A stretch of DNA of 36,478 nucleotides from Eubacterium ramulus (GTDB lineage Bacteria > Bacillota > Clostridia > Lachnospirales > Lachnospiraceae): NCBI RefSeq assembly GCF_003122485.1, contig NZ_JRFU01000123.1, positions 1 to 36,478 of the forward strand. The letters are read 5' to 3'. A program made the translations under genes and the position numbers. Positions 14,916-23,340 of this stretch are shown piece by piece. Under the pieces are notes generated by a model. It ran no database searches. It was given only the letters and a program-made list of their open reading frames with translations, and had not been told where the DNA came from. Position 1 is the first letter of the stretch, and the number at the start of each line of letters is the position of its first letter.

Positions 14916-17900
14916 ATGTCAGCAATATTTACAGAAGATACATACGAACAAGCCATTATAGAGTTGTTTGAAAATATGGGATATGAACACCTCTATGCAC
15001 CTGATCTGGAGCGAGACTATTCAAGTCCGCTGTTAGATTTTGCGCTGAGAGATTGTTTGGTGTGCATTAATCGAGGCTTGCCGTTGGAAGCAATTGAGGA
15101 AGCAATTGCAAAATTGCGAGCATTTGATATGGGAAGTCTGTTGCAAAAAAATATGCTTTTCATGGATTATCTTCAAAATGGAATTACTGTTAAGTTTTTT
15201 GTAAATGGAGAAGAACAGGCAGCGATTGTTCGATTGATAGATTATGAGAACGTAAAAAAGAATACTTTTTATGTGGTAAATCAGTTTACCTTTTTGGAAA
15301 ATGGAAACAATCGGCGACCAGATATTATACTTTTTATTAACGGATTGCCTCTTGTTTTGATGGAATTAAAAAGTCCGGCAAAAGATGAAGTGGATGCTGA
15401 AAATGCATATAATCAGATTAGAAATTATATGCAGGATATTTCATCTATGTTTATTTATAATGCAATCTGTGTAATCAGTGATTTGTCTACCAATAAGGCT
15501 GGAACGATTACCTCTGGTCTGGATCGCTTTATGGAATGGAAAATGAAAGATGGAAATCATGAAGATACGGCGTATGCGCAATTCGATACCTTCTATGAAG
15601 GAATGTTTCAGAAAGAACGCTTGCTAGATATTTTGAAGAATTTTATTTTGTTTTCCGGTAGTGGCTCTGGACGTTTTAAAGTGTTGGCGGGATACCATCA
15701 GTATTTTGCTGTACGGAAAGCAATAGAGAAAGCAAAAGTAGCTACAAAAACGGATGGTAAGGGTGGAGTTTTTTGGCATACACAGGGATCTGGAAAATCA
15801 CTATCTATGGTATTTTATGCACATTTGCTTCAGGAAGCATTGGACAGTCCGACAATTGTTGTTATGACGGATCGTATTGATTTGGATGACCAGTTATATA
15901 CGCAGTTTTCACAGTGCGCAGATTTTTTGAGGCAGACACCGGTGCAGGCTGAAAGCAAAGAACATCTGAAGTCATTGTTGGATGGCAGAAGTGCGAATGG
16001 TATTATTTTTACAACAATGTTTAAGTTCGAACGTGGTGAAAAGCCACTGTCTCAACGTAGAAATATTGTGGTTATGGCAGATGAAGCACATCGTGGTCAA
16101 TATGGATTTGATGAGAGAATTGTAATGTCAGAGAATGAAGCTGGCGAAAAAGAAGCGCGGACAGTAGTGGGAAATGCCAGAGTAATACATGATGCATTGC
16201 CAAATGCTACTTTTATCGGATTCACAGGGACACCGATTTCTTCCAAAGATAGGAATACCAGGGAAGTATTTGGTGATTATATTGATATCTATGATATGAC
16301 GCAGGCGGTTGAAGATGGGGCAACACGACCGGTATATTATGAAAGTCGTGTGGTTCATTTGAAATTGGATCAAAATACATTGGCATTGATTGATTCCACA
16401 TATGATGTGTTGGAACATCAGTCGGATTCTGCAACAATTGAAAAAAGTAAAAAAATGCTTGGTCAGATGGAAAGCGTTCTCGGAGCAGATTCTACAATAG
16501 AATCTCTTTGCGGAGATATTGTGGTGCATTATGAAAAAAATAGAGCAAATTTGTTGACAGGAAAAGCAATGATTGTTGCTTATTCCAGATCTATTGCAAT
16601 GAAGATTTACCGACAAATTTTGAAAATGCGTCCAACATGGAAAGAAAAGATAGGTGTGGTAATGACCGGTGGCAACAATGATCCGGAGGATTGGAAAGAA
16701 ATTATAGGAACCAAAGCACACAAAGAAGAGCTGGCGAGAAAGTTTAAGGACAATAATGATCCAATGAAAATAACAATTGTGGTTGATATGTGGCTGACAG
16801 GATTTGACGTACCATCACTAGCTACAATGTACATTTATAAACCAATGCATGGATATAATCTAATGCAGGCCATTGCCAGAGTAAATCGTGTGTTTAAGAA
16901 TAAAGAGGGCGGACTAATTGTTGATTATGTTGGAATAGCGTCAGCATTGAAAGCCGCAATGAAAGAATATACGAAACGGGATCAGTCTAAGTATGGCGAT
17001 ATGAATATTGCGAAGGTGGCTTATCCGAAATTTCAGGAAAAATTGCAAGTATGTAAAGATTTGCTTCATGGATTTGATTTTAATGGATTTTTTGGTGGCA
17101 CACCACTGGTTATGGCAAAACTGATTACAGGAGGCGTCAATTTTGTCCTTGATGCAAGAGCACCGCACAGAAAGGAACTTTTTCTGAAAGAAGCTATGCT
17201 TTTGAAACAGGCAAATTCACTTTGTTCCAGTTTGACAACGGAACAGGAACGGCATGAAGCTGCATATATGGAAGCGGTTCGTTCTACTGTTGTGAAGATT
17301 ACTTATAGTGGTTCTGGTGGCAAAAGTTTGTCATTGAAAGAAATTAATGCACAGATCAATGAATTGTTGAAATCAGCGGTTCAAAGTGAAGGTGTTATTA
17401 ATTTATTTGATAGCAGCAAAACGGGTGAAAAATTCAGCCTATTTGATCCGGCAGTGTTGGATGAAATCAGCAGGATGAAAGAGAAAAATATTGCTGTGGA
17501 AATTTTGAAAAAATTAATGTCAGAACAGGTTTCTATGTATAAGCGAACGAACGTGGTTCAGTCACAGAAGTTTTCGGAAAAAATTACGCAATTAATGAAT
17601 TCATACTATAATGGCTTGATCACAAATGAAGAAGTAATTAAGGAATTGCTTAAAACGGCAGAAGAAATCACAAATCTTTATAAAAATGGTCAGAAGCTAG
17701 GATTGACACAGGAAGAATTGGCATTTTACGATGCGCTTACAAAACCAGAACATATTAAGGATTTTTATCAGAATGATCAGCTTATTGCATTGACGAAGGA
17801 ACTGACAGAAATGCTTCGTAAAAATCGAACAATTGATTGGCAAAAAAAAGAAACGGCACGAGCCACCATGCGTAAGATGGTAAAGCGTTTGTTGAAAAAG

Positions 17901-18092
17901 TATGACTATCCGCCAGAAAATTATGATTTTGCAATCAGCACAGTAATTAGTCAATGTGAACTTTGGACGGATAATGCTGATAATCCGGTGACAGGCATTG
18001 GAGAGAAACATAAAAAAGTAATTTACAAATACCCGACAGAAGAGCATTTTGATATAGCTGCTGAGCCAAATCATTATATGAAAAATGAATAA
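14916..18092 (+). CDS. hsdR: Type I restriction endonuclease subunit HsdR
   Basis: ATP-dependent translocase and nuclease subunit that cuts unmodified DNA as part of the R2M2S1 complex. The start at 14916 (MSAIFTEDTYEQAI) is preferred because GGGGAG lies just upstream; an in-frame ATG at 14901 overlaps that site. 1058 residues. The N-terminal nuclease domain has D136 (RPDIILF) and E150-x-K152 (LMELKSP). Helicase motifs: Walker A TQGSGKS (289-295), DEAH box (VVMADEAHRGQYG), TGTP, then MWLTGFDVPSL and ARVNRVF in the second RecA domain. A helical C-terminal assembly domain follows. All catalytic motifs are intact, so the locus can restrict as well as methylate. Confidence 0.96.
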   Translation: MSAIFTEDTYEQAIIELFENMGYEHLYAPDLERDYSSPLLDFALRDCLVCINRGLPLEAIEEAIAKLRAFDMGSLLQKNMLFMDYLQNGITVKFFVNGEEQAAIVRLIDYENVKKNTFYVVNQFTFLENGNNRRPDIILFINGLPLVLMELKSPAKDEVDAENAYNQIRNYMQDISSMFIYNAICVISDLSTNKAGTITSGLDRFMEWKMKDGNHEDTAYAQFDTFYEGMFQKERLLDILKNFILFSGSGSGRFKVLAGYHQYFAVRKAIEKAKVATKTDGKGGVFWHTQGSGKSLSMVFYAHLLQEALDSPTIVVMTDRIDLDDQLYTQFSQCADFLRQTPVQAESKEHLKSLLDGRSANGIIFTTMFKFERGEKPLSQRRNIVVMADEAHRGQYGFDERIVMSENEAGEKEARTVVGNARVIHDALPNATFIGFTGTPISSKDRNTREVFGDYIDIYDMTQAVEDGATRPVYYESRVVHLKLDQNTLALIDSTYDVLEHQSDSATIEKSKKMLGQMESVLGADSTIESLCGDIVVHYEKNRANLLTGKAMIVAYSRSIAMKIYRQILKMRPTWKEKIGVVMTGGNNDPEDWKEIIGTKAHKEELARKFKDNNDPMKITIVVDMWLTGFDVPSLATMYIYKPMHGYNLMQAIARVNRVFKNKEGGLIVDYVGIASALKAAMKEYTKRDQSKYGDMNIAKVAYPKFQEKLQVCKDLLHGFDFNGFFGGTPLVMAKLITGGVNFVLDARAPHRKELFLKEAMLLKQANSLCSSLTTEQERHEAAYMEAVRSTVVKITYSGSGGKSLSLKEINAQINELLKSAVQSEGVINLFDSSKTGEKFSLFDPAVLDEISRMKEKNIAVEILKKLMSEQVSMYKRTNVVQSQKFSEKITQLMNSYYNGLITNEEVIKELLKTAEEITNLYKNGQKLGLTQEELAFYDALTKPEHIKDFYQNDQLIALTKELTEMLRKNRTIDWQKKETARATMRKMVKRLLKKYDYPPENYDFAISTVISQCELWTDNADNPVTGIGEKHKKVIYKYPTEEHFDIAAEPNHYMKNE

Positions 18093-18143
18093 TATGTAAT
18101 GGATGAAGCAATTTGACAAGCAATACGACAAGGATGAACGAAA

Positions 18144-18307
18144 ATGTTATTTTCTCCAAACATATTTACGCTTGTAGCTCTTATCACAAGTTATAAGTTG
18201 GCGAAAGTATTTGGTCATGGAATCGGATATACGCTGGGATTATTTTTTTTCCATGGTTGTTCTGGCTGATTCTGGGATTTGGATCCAGTGAATATCAGGG
18301 AATTTAA
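18144..18307 (+). pseudogene. Frameshifted small membrane protein (DUF5684-like)
   Basis: Starting at the ATG at 18144 the frame reads FTLVALITSYKLAKVFGHG and a hydrophobic stretch, then hits a stop at once after a run of eight T (18243-18250). One extra T would continue the frame through PWLFWLILGFGSSEYQG to the TAA at 18305-18307. The restored 54-residue tail resembles the end of DUF5684 membrane proteins (FGKG, LGFG, EY pattern). So this is the C-terminal remnant of a larger gene, a small gene with a homopolymer slip, or a sequencing error in the T run. Confidence 0.55.
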
Positions 18308-18358
18308 ACTACTGGTTGAATGTTTTCTTTATTGGATGCATATATAATTAATTTGCTC

Positions 18359-18407
18359 AGCACTTTTGTGTTGGTAAAAAATCTGGCTTTTTTAAAAGAA
18401 AAGTGCT
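18359..18407. other. AT-rich dyad before the XRE gene
   Basis: AGCACTTTT (18359-18367) pairs with AAAAGTGCT (18399-18407); inside, A6 and T6 runs can pair as well. It could be a weak two-way terminator closing the restriction island. The rest of 18308-18460 holds nothing else visible. Confidence 0.35.
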
Positions 18408-18460
18408 AAAGTAATAAGACAACGTGTTTTGGGATGGAGAAGATTGCGGAGGTACAAAAA

Positions 18461-18727
18461 ATGCAACCAATGTATGTATCAATTCAACAAAAAGAAACAG
18501 GCAATCGAATCAAGAGTTTGCTGAAGCAGAATGGCTATACGGTCAAAGACATTCAGGGAGCCATGGGATTTGAAAATCCACAGGCTGTGTACAAATGGCT
18601 GGCTGGAAGATCGTTACCAAGCATTGACAATTTCGTGATTTTAAGTAGATTGTTGAATACAAGTATAGAAGATATCCTCGTCATTGACGGGGATATTGTT
18701 CGTTTATGGGGTTGTTATATAAACTAG
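18461..18727 (+). CDS. XRE-family helix-turn-helix regulator
   Basis: Small DNA-binding protein of 88 residues. The ATG at 18461 has GGAGG eight bases upstream; an in-frame ATG at 18434 is poorly placed. A single Cro/C1-type helix-turn-helix fills most of the protein: RIKSLLKQNGYTVKDIQGAM, then FENPQAVYKWLAGRSLPSIDN as the recognition helix region, then LLNTSIEDILV. No ligand or dimerisation domain follows. Its stop codon overlaps the first of two identical 18-base operator-like sequences (18721-18738 and 19158-19175) at the promoters of the next two genes, so those genes, and possibly its own level, are its likely targets. Confidence 0.85.
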   Translation: MQPMYVSIQQKETGNRIKSLLKQNGYTVKDIQGAMGFENPQAVYKWLAGRSLPSIDNFVILSRLLNTSIEDILVIDGDIVRLWGCYIN

Positions 18728-18762
18728 CAGTTTAGTGACAAAAATTGTCCAGATGCTATACT
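18721..18762 (+). promoter_or_regulatory. Promoter with operator copy 1
   Basis: AAACTAGCAGTTTAGTGA (18721-18738) is repeated exactly at 19158-19175. It contains the dyad AAACT-AGC-AGTTT and overlaps the probable -35 (GTGAC at 18736-18739 or so). The -10 TATACT lies at 18757-18762. Identical geometry at both copies suggests a regulator-bound promoter pair. Confidence 0.6.
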
Positions 18763-18818
18763 GACAATCAGATCAGCACATATAGAAAGTATGGGATTAT
18801 TGGGAGGCATATTCATTC

Positions 18819-19136
18819 ATGACGAATTTTTGGAAATTGAAGGATTTCAGACCATTTTCGGTTTTGTATGCGTACATTGAACATGAAGACTATCTGGCAG
18901 ATGCATTATTTATACAGGAACAGATTTCAGTACGGTTTTCACAGGAAATGGTGAAGAACGGAGAAAAATATCATGTTATTTTTGGAAGAGTCAGGAAGAA
19001 AGATTGCGAAAAATTTGAAAAAGCATTAGAAAAATTGCCGGACAAAATGCTTTTATGCGGTCATACAGATTATGCGGATTTTTGCAATGATATTGATGAA
19101 AAACTTCGGCTTGGAATGAAAGAGTTGCTGGCATAG
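18819..19136 (+). CDS. Hypothetical protein, operator-controlled
   Basis: A 105-residue soluble, charged protein without recognised domain. GGGAGG lies 11 bases before the ATG. It appears alpha-beta: LKDFRPFSVLYAYIEHEDYL, then a helix-rich middle with RVRKKDCEKFEKALEKLPDK and a C-terminal CNDIDEKLRLGMKELLA. Its promoter carries copy 1 of the 18-base operator-like repeat, next to the XRE regulator, so it is probably co-regulated with the gene at 19247. I do not know its function. Confidence 0.75.
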   Translation: MTNFWKLKDFRPFSVLYAYIEHEDYLADALFIQEQISVRFSQEMVKNGEKYHVIFGRVRKKDCEKFEKALEKLPDKMLLCGHTDYADFCNDIDEKLRLGMKELLA

Positions 19137-19157
19137 AATAAAAAATGATATCTCTTT

Positions 19158-19200
19158 AAACTAGCAGTTTAGTGAAATATAAATGACAGGGTGTTATAGT
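19158..19200 (+). promoter_or_regulatory. Promoter with operator copy 2
   Basis: Second exact copy of AAACTAGCAGTTTAGTGA (19158-19175), again overlapping a degenerate -35, with -10 TATAGT at 19195-19200, 37 bases from the repeat start (36 in copy 1). Confidence 0.6.
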
Positions 19201-19246
19201 AAATACAACAGCAGAAGTAAAATGATAATGAGAAGGGGGATTTGTT

Positions 19247-19759
19247 ATGCAGAAGATGACATCAGCCTATGCGAATAAAAAATTAAAGAGTCTGGAAGAA
19301 GATAAGGCATTTTGGGTAAATAAGGAAGCAACTTCATGTACTTATATCGCGGCAATTAATGAAGAGCCGGTGATCCCGGAATATGACTATTTGGAAGTGG
19401 CACAGACCATTGAAGATATCGATGCTAAGATAGCGGTGCTCAAGCATGCAATCAATCTGAATAATGCTATGGCAAAAGTACCGGTTGGCGATGAGGAAAT
19501 GAGCATTGATACAATTTTGGTCAAGATGGCGCAGTTAAACAAACGTAAAAATGTGCTCGATATGATGCGTAAGCAACTTCCGAAGGAGCGGCTTGATAAT
19601 TCTTACCGGGTCAGAAATTCGATAGCAGAATATCGTTATATCAACTATGATTTGACACTGATCAAACAGGAATACGAGCGTGTATCTGATATGATTTTGT
19701 TAATGCAGATGGCGCTTGATAAATATAATCAGACTGTAGAATTTGAAGTGGATTTTTGA
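19247..19759 (+). CDS. Hypothetical helical protein, DIP1984-like pattern
   Basis: A 170-residue soluble protein with a GGGGG-type ribosome site. The sequence is almost all helical and coiled-coil-like: LEVAQTIEDIDAKIAVLKHAINLNNAM (roughly 46-72), an acidic linker, then MAQLNKRKNVLDMMRKQLP and a long final helix with IKQEYERVSDMILLMQMALDKYNQ. The layout of a regular helix ending in an N-rich turn, then paired helices, recalls DIP1984/septicolysin-type proteins, but the match is only by pattern and low confidence. The promoter carries operator copy 2, linking it to the XRE regulator. Confidence 0.75.
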   Translation: MQKMTSAYANKKLKSLEEDKAFWVNKEATSCTYIAAINEEPVIPEYDYLEVAQTIEDIDAKIAVLKHAINLNNAMAKVPVGDEEMSIDTILVKMAQLNKRKNVLDMMRKQLPKERLDNSYRVRNSIAEYRYINYDLTLIKQEYERVSDMILLMQMALDKYNQTVEFEVDF

Positions 19760-20059
19760 TGAGAGAATTCCCTGCACTTTTGATGAATCTGTAAGATGTT
19801 TAGAGTGATAAAATATCAAAGTTATCCGTACAAGATTGAACATACATAGCGCGGAAAAAGCAGATGGGTTATTGTTTATTGATATGATTTATTTGTTATA
19901 TGTTATTTCTTAAAGTTATGGTTCAAAGTTCAGTTTTTTTGAACAGGAAAAAAATAATCAAAAAAATCTTGTAAAAAACCTGCAGGAAACTGCTTGTGTG
20001 GAGGTTCGGTTACATACACAATATTTTGACAAAAATTGGAAAATAAGGAAAATATGAAA

Positions 20060-20101
20060 AATCGACTGTATATTGGAAATGGATATACAGTCGATTTTTT
20101 T
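20060..20101 (+). terminator. Strong orphan terminator
   Basis: Perfect 14-bp stem AATCGACTGTATAT (20060-20073) with 20083-20096, 9-base loop and a T-tract to 20101. The nearest upstream gene stops 300 bases earlier with no coding sequence between, so it ends either a long 3' UTR or a short non-coding transcript. A TTGACA at 20026-20031 lies just before it but has no good -10. The rest of 19760-20178 shows no gene. Confidence 0.85.
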
Positions 20102-20178
20102 GGTAGTAATAGGAATCAGACCTGTAGCGGATAATACCGCCAGATAGAAGAGTATGTACAATTCCGGCAAATCGTTCA

Positions 20179-20206
20179 TTGACATCTGTTTTATCTTTGA
20201 TAAAAT
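20179..20206 (+). promoter_or_regulatory. Probable promoter of the patatin-like gene
   Basis: TTGACA (20179-20184), 16-base spacer, TAAAAT (20201-20206), about 65 bases before the start codon. Confidence 0.55.
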
Positions 20207-20269
20207 AGGATAGACATGAAATGATTGATATTTTATAAAGCATGAGAGAATGAAAAGGTGACAGAACAT

Positions 20270-21127
20270 ATGAGCAAAATAGGATTAATTGTAGAAGGCG
20301 GTGGGATGAAATGCGCTTACAGTGCAGGCATTCTGGATGCTTTTATAGATGAAGATATTACATTTGACTATGCCATCGGGGTGTCAGCGGGATCTGCTAA
20401 CGTGGCATCTTTCCTGGCAGGACAGCGTGGCCGTAATCTTCGTTATTATACGGATTGGATCCAAGATCCGGGATATTTTGGCATAAAGAGTTTTATCAAA
20501 ACTGGGAATTTGTTCGGCTTGCAGCATATTTACGGAGATATGACGAATTCTACCGGTGTGGATCCGATTGATTTTCCGGCATTGAGTGCGAATCCTACGG
20601 AATACTGGATCGTGGCGACCGATGCGGCAACAGGAACACCGGTATATTTTCCAAAGAGTAAAATGAAACAGGATGATTACCGCTGCATTATGGCTTCCTG
20701 TGCATTGCCGGCGGCATGCAAACCGATTGAGATTGATGGAAAACGGTATTATGACGGAGGCGTGACGGATGCGATCCCTGTGCAGCGTGCCATGGATGAT
20801 GGCTGTGATAAGATTGTTGCGATTTTATCAAAGCCAAGAGGATTTATAAAGAAACCGGAGGGTATGCGTTTCTTATACAGCAGAATGTGCCGTAAATTCC
20901 CGAATACAGTAAAAGCGCTGGATAACCGTCATATCATGTATGGCAAATGCCAGAAGCAGCTGTTTGATCTGGAGAAGGAAGGCAAGGCATTTATTTTTGC
21001 ACCGAGCAACCCACCGAAAATGAGTACATACACCATGGATCGGGAAGTAGAGCAGCAATTATATGATCTTGGAATGAAGGATTTTCATGATGGCGAGGCT
21101 CAGTTGAAAACTTTTCTTACAGTGTAA
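20270..21127 (+). CDS. Patatin-like phospholipase family protein
   Basis: Predicted serine acyl hydrolase with a Ser-Asp dyad, probably acting on membrane lipids or acyl esters in the cytosol. 285 residues from the ATG at 20270, preceded by AGGTG; a GTG 12 bases earlier has poor spacing. Family marks: glycine-rich oxyanion loop EGGGMKCAYSAG (9-20), nucleophile elbow GVSAG with Ser39 (37-41), and catalytic DGG (162-164). It is of the bacterial YjjU-like type. No signal peptide. It has its own promoter and stands alone between the accessory patch and plsX. The substrate cannot be told from sequence. Confidence 0.92.
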   Translation: MSKIGLIVEGGGMKCAYSAGILDAFIDEDITFDYAIGVSAGSANVASFLAGQRGRNLRYYTDWIQDPGYFGIKSFIKTGNLFGLQHIYGDMTNSTGVDPIDFPALSANPTEYWIVATDAATGTPVYFPKSKMKQDDYRCIMASCALPAACKPIEIDGKRYYDGGVTDAIPVQRAMDDGCDKIVAILSKPRGFIKKPEGMRFLYSRMCRKFPNTVKALDNRHIMYGKCQKQLFDLEKEGKAFIFAPSNPPKMSTYTMDREVEQQLYDLGMKDFHDGEAQLKTFLTV

Positions 21128-21178
21128 TATTTACTGAAAAAACGGGAAAAAGTTTTACATCTGGATAAGAAAAATCGG

Positions 21179-21207
21179 TTGATTTATACATAGACATAGT
21201 GTATATT
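21179..21207 (+). promoter_or_regulatory. Probable plsX operon promoter
   Basis: TTGATT (21179-21184), 17-base spacer, TATATT (21202-21207), 34 bases before the plsX start. I see no clear FapR-type palindrome. Confidence 0.55.
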
Positions 21208-21241
21208 TTTTAGTGGATGGACAAGAGACGGAGGAAAAAGT

Positions 21242-22252
21242 ATGAGCGAAACAGTCCGCGTAGTAGTGGATGCCATGGGCGGCGATAACGCACCGGGAGA
21301 AATCGTAAAAGGTGCCGTGGAAGCAGTTCAGGCAGAAAATGATATCAAAGTATTTCTGGTAGGCAGACAGGATGCTGTCAATGCAGAACTTGAGAAATAC
21401 ACATATGATAAGGAAAAAATCGAAGTCGTACATGCCGAGGAAGTCATTGAGATGGCAGAGCCGCCGGTAAATGCGATTCGTAAGAAGAAACAGTCATCTC
21501 TGGTAGTCGGAATGAATATGATTAAGCATCAGGAAGCAGATGCCATTGTGACAGCAGGAAGTACAGGCGCTACTTTGGTTGGCGGTCAGGTGCTGGTTGG
21601 AAGAATTAAAGGCATTGAGCGTCCGCCATTGGCACCTTTGGTTCCGACGGAAAAGGGAGTTTCACTTCTGATCGACTGTGGAGCGAATGTGGATGCGCGT
21701 CCGTCACATCTGGTGCAGTTCGCCCAGATTGGATCTATTTATATGGAAAACATTGTCGGAATTAAGAATCCGAGAGTGGCAATCCTGAATATCGGAGCAG
21801 AAGAGGAAAAAGGCAATCAGCTGGTGAAAGAGACATTTCCGCTACTGAAAGAATGTCCTGGTATTAATTTTATCGGAAGTATTGAAGCGCGCGAGATTCC
21901 ACATGGTGGCGCAGATGTCATCGTCTGTGAGGCATTTGCGGGAAATATCGTATTGAAATTGTACGAGGGTGTCGCAGCGACCTTACTTTCCAAGGTAAAA
22001 GAAGGACTGATGTCATCTCTCCGGTCTAAAATTGGAGCACTTTTGATTAAACCTGCATTAAAACAGACGTTGAAGTCCTTTGATGCTTCCCAGTACGGTG
22101 GAGCCCCTCTGCTTGGACTGAACGGTCTGGTGATCAAAACACACGGCAGTGCGAAAGCGATTGATGTGAAGAATTCCATTCTTCAGTGTGTGACTTTCAA
22201 ACAGCAGGATATTAATGGTAAGATCAAAGAGCATATTATTGTAGAAAAATAA
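21242..22252 (+). CDS. plsX: Phosphate acyltransferase PlsX
   Basis: Converts acyl-ACP and phosphate to acyl phosphate, the acyl donor for PlsY in phospholipid synthesis; a peripheral membrane enzyme. 336 residues, normal length. Opens with VVVDAMGGDNAPGEIVKGA, then VTAGSTGATLVGG, LIDCGANVDARP and VCEAFAGNIVLK. The ribosome site GACGGAGG is good. It heads plsX-acpP-rnc-smc, with its own promoter. In many Firmicutes rpmF lies directly upstream; here the restriction island and accessory genes intervene. Confidence 0.97.
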   Translation: MSETVRVVVDAMGGDNAPGEIVKGAVEAVQAENDIKVFLVGRQDAVNAELEKYTYDKEKIEVVHAEEVIEMAEPPVNAIRKKKQSSLVVGMNMIKHQEADAIVTAGSTGATLVGGQVLVGRIKGIERPPLAPLVPTEKGVSLLIDCGANVDARPSHLVQFAQIGSIYMENIVGIKNPRVAILNIGAEEEKGNQLVKETFPLLKECPGINFIGSIEAREIPHGGADVIVCEAFAGNIVLKLYEGVAATLLSKVKEGLMSSLRSKIGALLIKPALKQTLKSFDASQYGGAPLLGLNGLVIKTHGSAKAIDVKNSILQCVTFKQQDINGKIKEHIIVEK

Positions 22253-22273
22253 CAGGGAGGGAGGATTTGTATC

Positions 22274-22501
22274 ATGGAGTTTGATAAAATCAAAAATATC
22301 ATCAGCGAAGTGTTAAGCATTGATGCTGACGGTATTACAGAAGAGACTACTTTTGTGGATGATCTTGGAGCAGATTCCTTGGATATTTTCCAGATTATTA
22401 TGGCAATCGAGGAAGAGTTTGAGATTGAGATTCCGACAGAAGAAGCAGAAAAAATCACAACTGTTGGCGATGCTGTAGAGCAGATTAAGAAAGCATTGTA
22501 A
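22274..22501 (+). CDS. acpP: Acyl carrier protein
   Basis: Carries growing acyl chains on 4'-phosphopantetheine in fatty acid synthesis, and supplies acyl groups to PlsX encoded just upstream. 75 residues, acidic, four-helix type. The attachment site is Ser35 in GADSLDIF, inside DDLGADSLD. The start follows GGGAGGGAGG. It lies 21 bases after plsX. It ends 85 bases before rnc, with a strong hairpin between. Confidence 0.97.
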   Translation: MEFDKIKNIISEVLSIDADGITEETTFVDDLGADSLDIFQIIMAIEEEFEIEIPTEEAEKITTVGDAVEQIKKAL

Positions 22502-22518
22502 GAATCAGTATAACAAGA

Positions 22519-22563
22519 AAATGGATGCTGTTGCAGTGAGTATTTTTGCAGCAGCATCCATTT
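22519..22563 (+). promoter_or_regulatory. 17-bp hairpin between acpP and rnc
   Basis: AAATGGATGCTGTTGCA (22519-22535) pairs with 22547-22563 with a single G-U, 11-base loop. The following bases are TTTGTGG-like to none, so it is a poor terminator. It sits just before the rnc ribosome site (AGGAGG, 22575-22580). It could be an mRNA processing site, including one for RNase III itself, or a weak attenuator. Confidence 0.7.
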
Positions 22564-22585
22564 GTGGATTAAACAGGAGGAAAAA

Positions 22586-23278
22586 ATGGAACAGATCAAA
22601 GAGTTTCAGGAGAAAATCGGTTATCAGTTTCAGCAGGAAGGTCTGCTTCGTCAGGCGTTGATGCACAGTTCTTATGCTAATGAGCATCGGATGAAAAAAT
22701 TATCCGACAATGAGCGTCTGGAGTTTCTGGGCGATGCAGTTCTGGAAATTGTAACCAGTGACTTTTTATATCATGAGCATACAGATGTGCCGGAGGGAGA
22801 ACTGACCCGTGTGCGTGCAAGTATTGTATGTGAGCAGACATTGGCCTTTTGTACCAGAGCACTGAATCTGGGAGATTATCTTTTCCTTGGAAAAGGCGAG
22901 GATCAGACTGGCGGCAGAAAGAGAAAATCTATTTTGTCAGATGCATTTGAGGCAATTATCGGAGCTATTTATCTGGATGGTGGTTTTGCTAATGCAAAAG
23001 AGTTTATTCACCGTTTTGTGCTGAATAATGTAGAGCATATGCAGCTCTTTTATGATAGCAAGACTATCCTGCAGGAAATCGTGCAGGGAGATGAGCATAG
23101 CGGAAAGCTGGAGTATGTGCTGGTAGATGAGAGTGGTCCGGATCACAACAAGAACTATACCGTGGAAGCCCGCATTGGAAATAAGAGCTACGGCTGCGGG
23201 GAAGGTCATACAAAGAAAGCAGCAGAACAGGAAGCTGCATATCAGGCAATTCTGGCGTTGAGAAAGAAGGACAAGTAA
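22586..23278 (+). CDS. rnc: Ribonuclease III
   Basis: Double-strand-specific endoribonuclease for rRNA and mRNA processing. 230 residues. The ATG at 22586 follows AGGAGG; a GTG 24 bases earlier would take in the ribosome site. The catalytic domain carries the signature ERLEFLGDAVLE (about 43-54), then GELTRVRASIV and KSILSDAFEAIIGAIYLD, giving the metal-binding acidic residues. The C-terminal double-stranded RNA-binding domain (about 155-225) includes HTKKAAEQEAAYQAIL. It lies between acpP and smc, the usual Firmicute order. A perfect-looking stem just upstream may be relevant to its own control. Confidence 0.97.
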   Translation: MEQIKEFQEKIGYQFQQEGLLRQALMHSSYANEHRMKKLSDNERLEFLGDAVLEIVTSDFLYHEHTDVPEGELTRVRASIVCEQTLAFCTRALNLGDYLFLGKGEDQTGGRKRKSILSDAFEAIIGAIYLDGGFANAKEFIHRFVLNNVEHMQLFYDSKTILQEIVQGDEHSGKLEYVLVDESGPDHNKNYTVEARIGNKSYGCGEGHTKKAAEQEAAYQAILALRKKDK

Positions 23279-23340
23279 GGGATACACGCAGAATCAAAGG
23301 TGAGATTTTGAACGTATCGAAAGAGTAAACGGAGGAATGT

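Noticed and set aside
16128-16721. 197-codon minus-strand frame inside hsdR
   Set aside because: Shadow of hsdR, Cys/His/Phe-rich without any domain; the plus-strand helicase motifs are clear.
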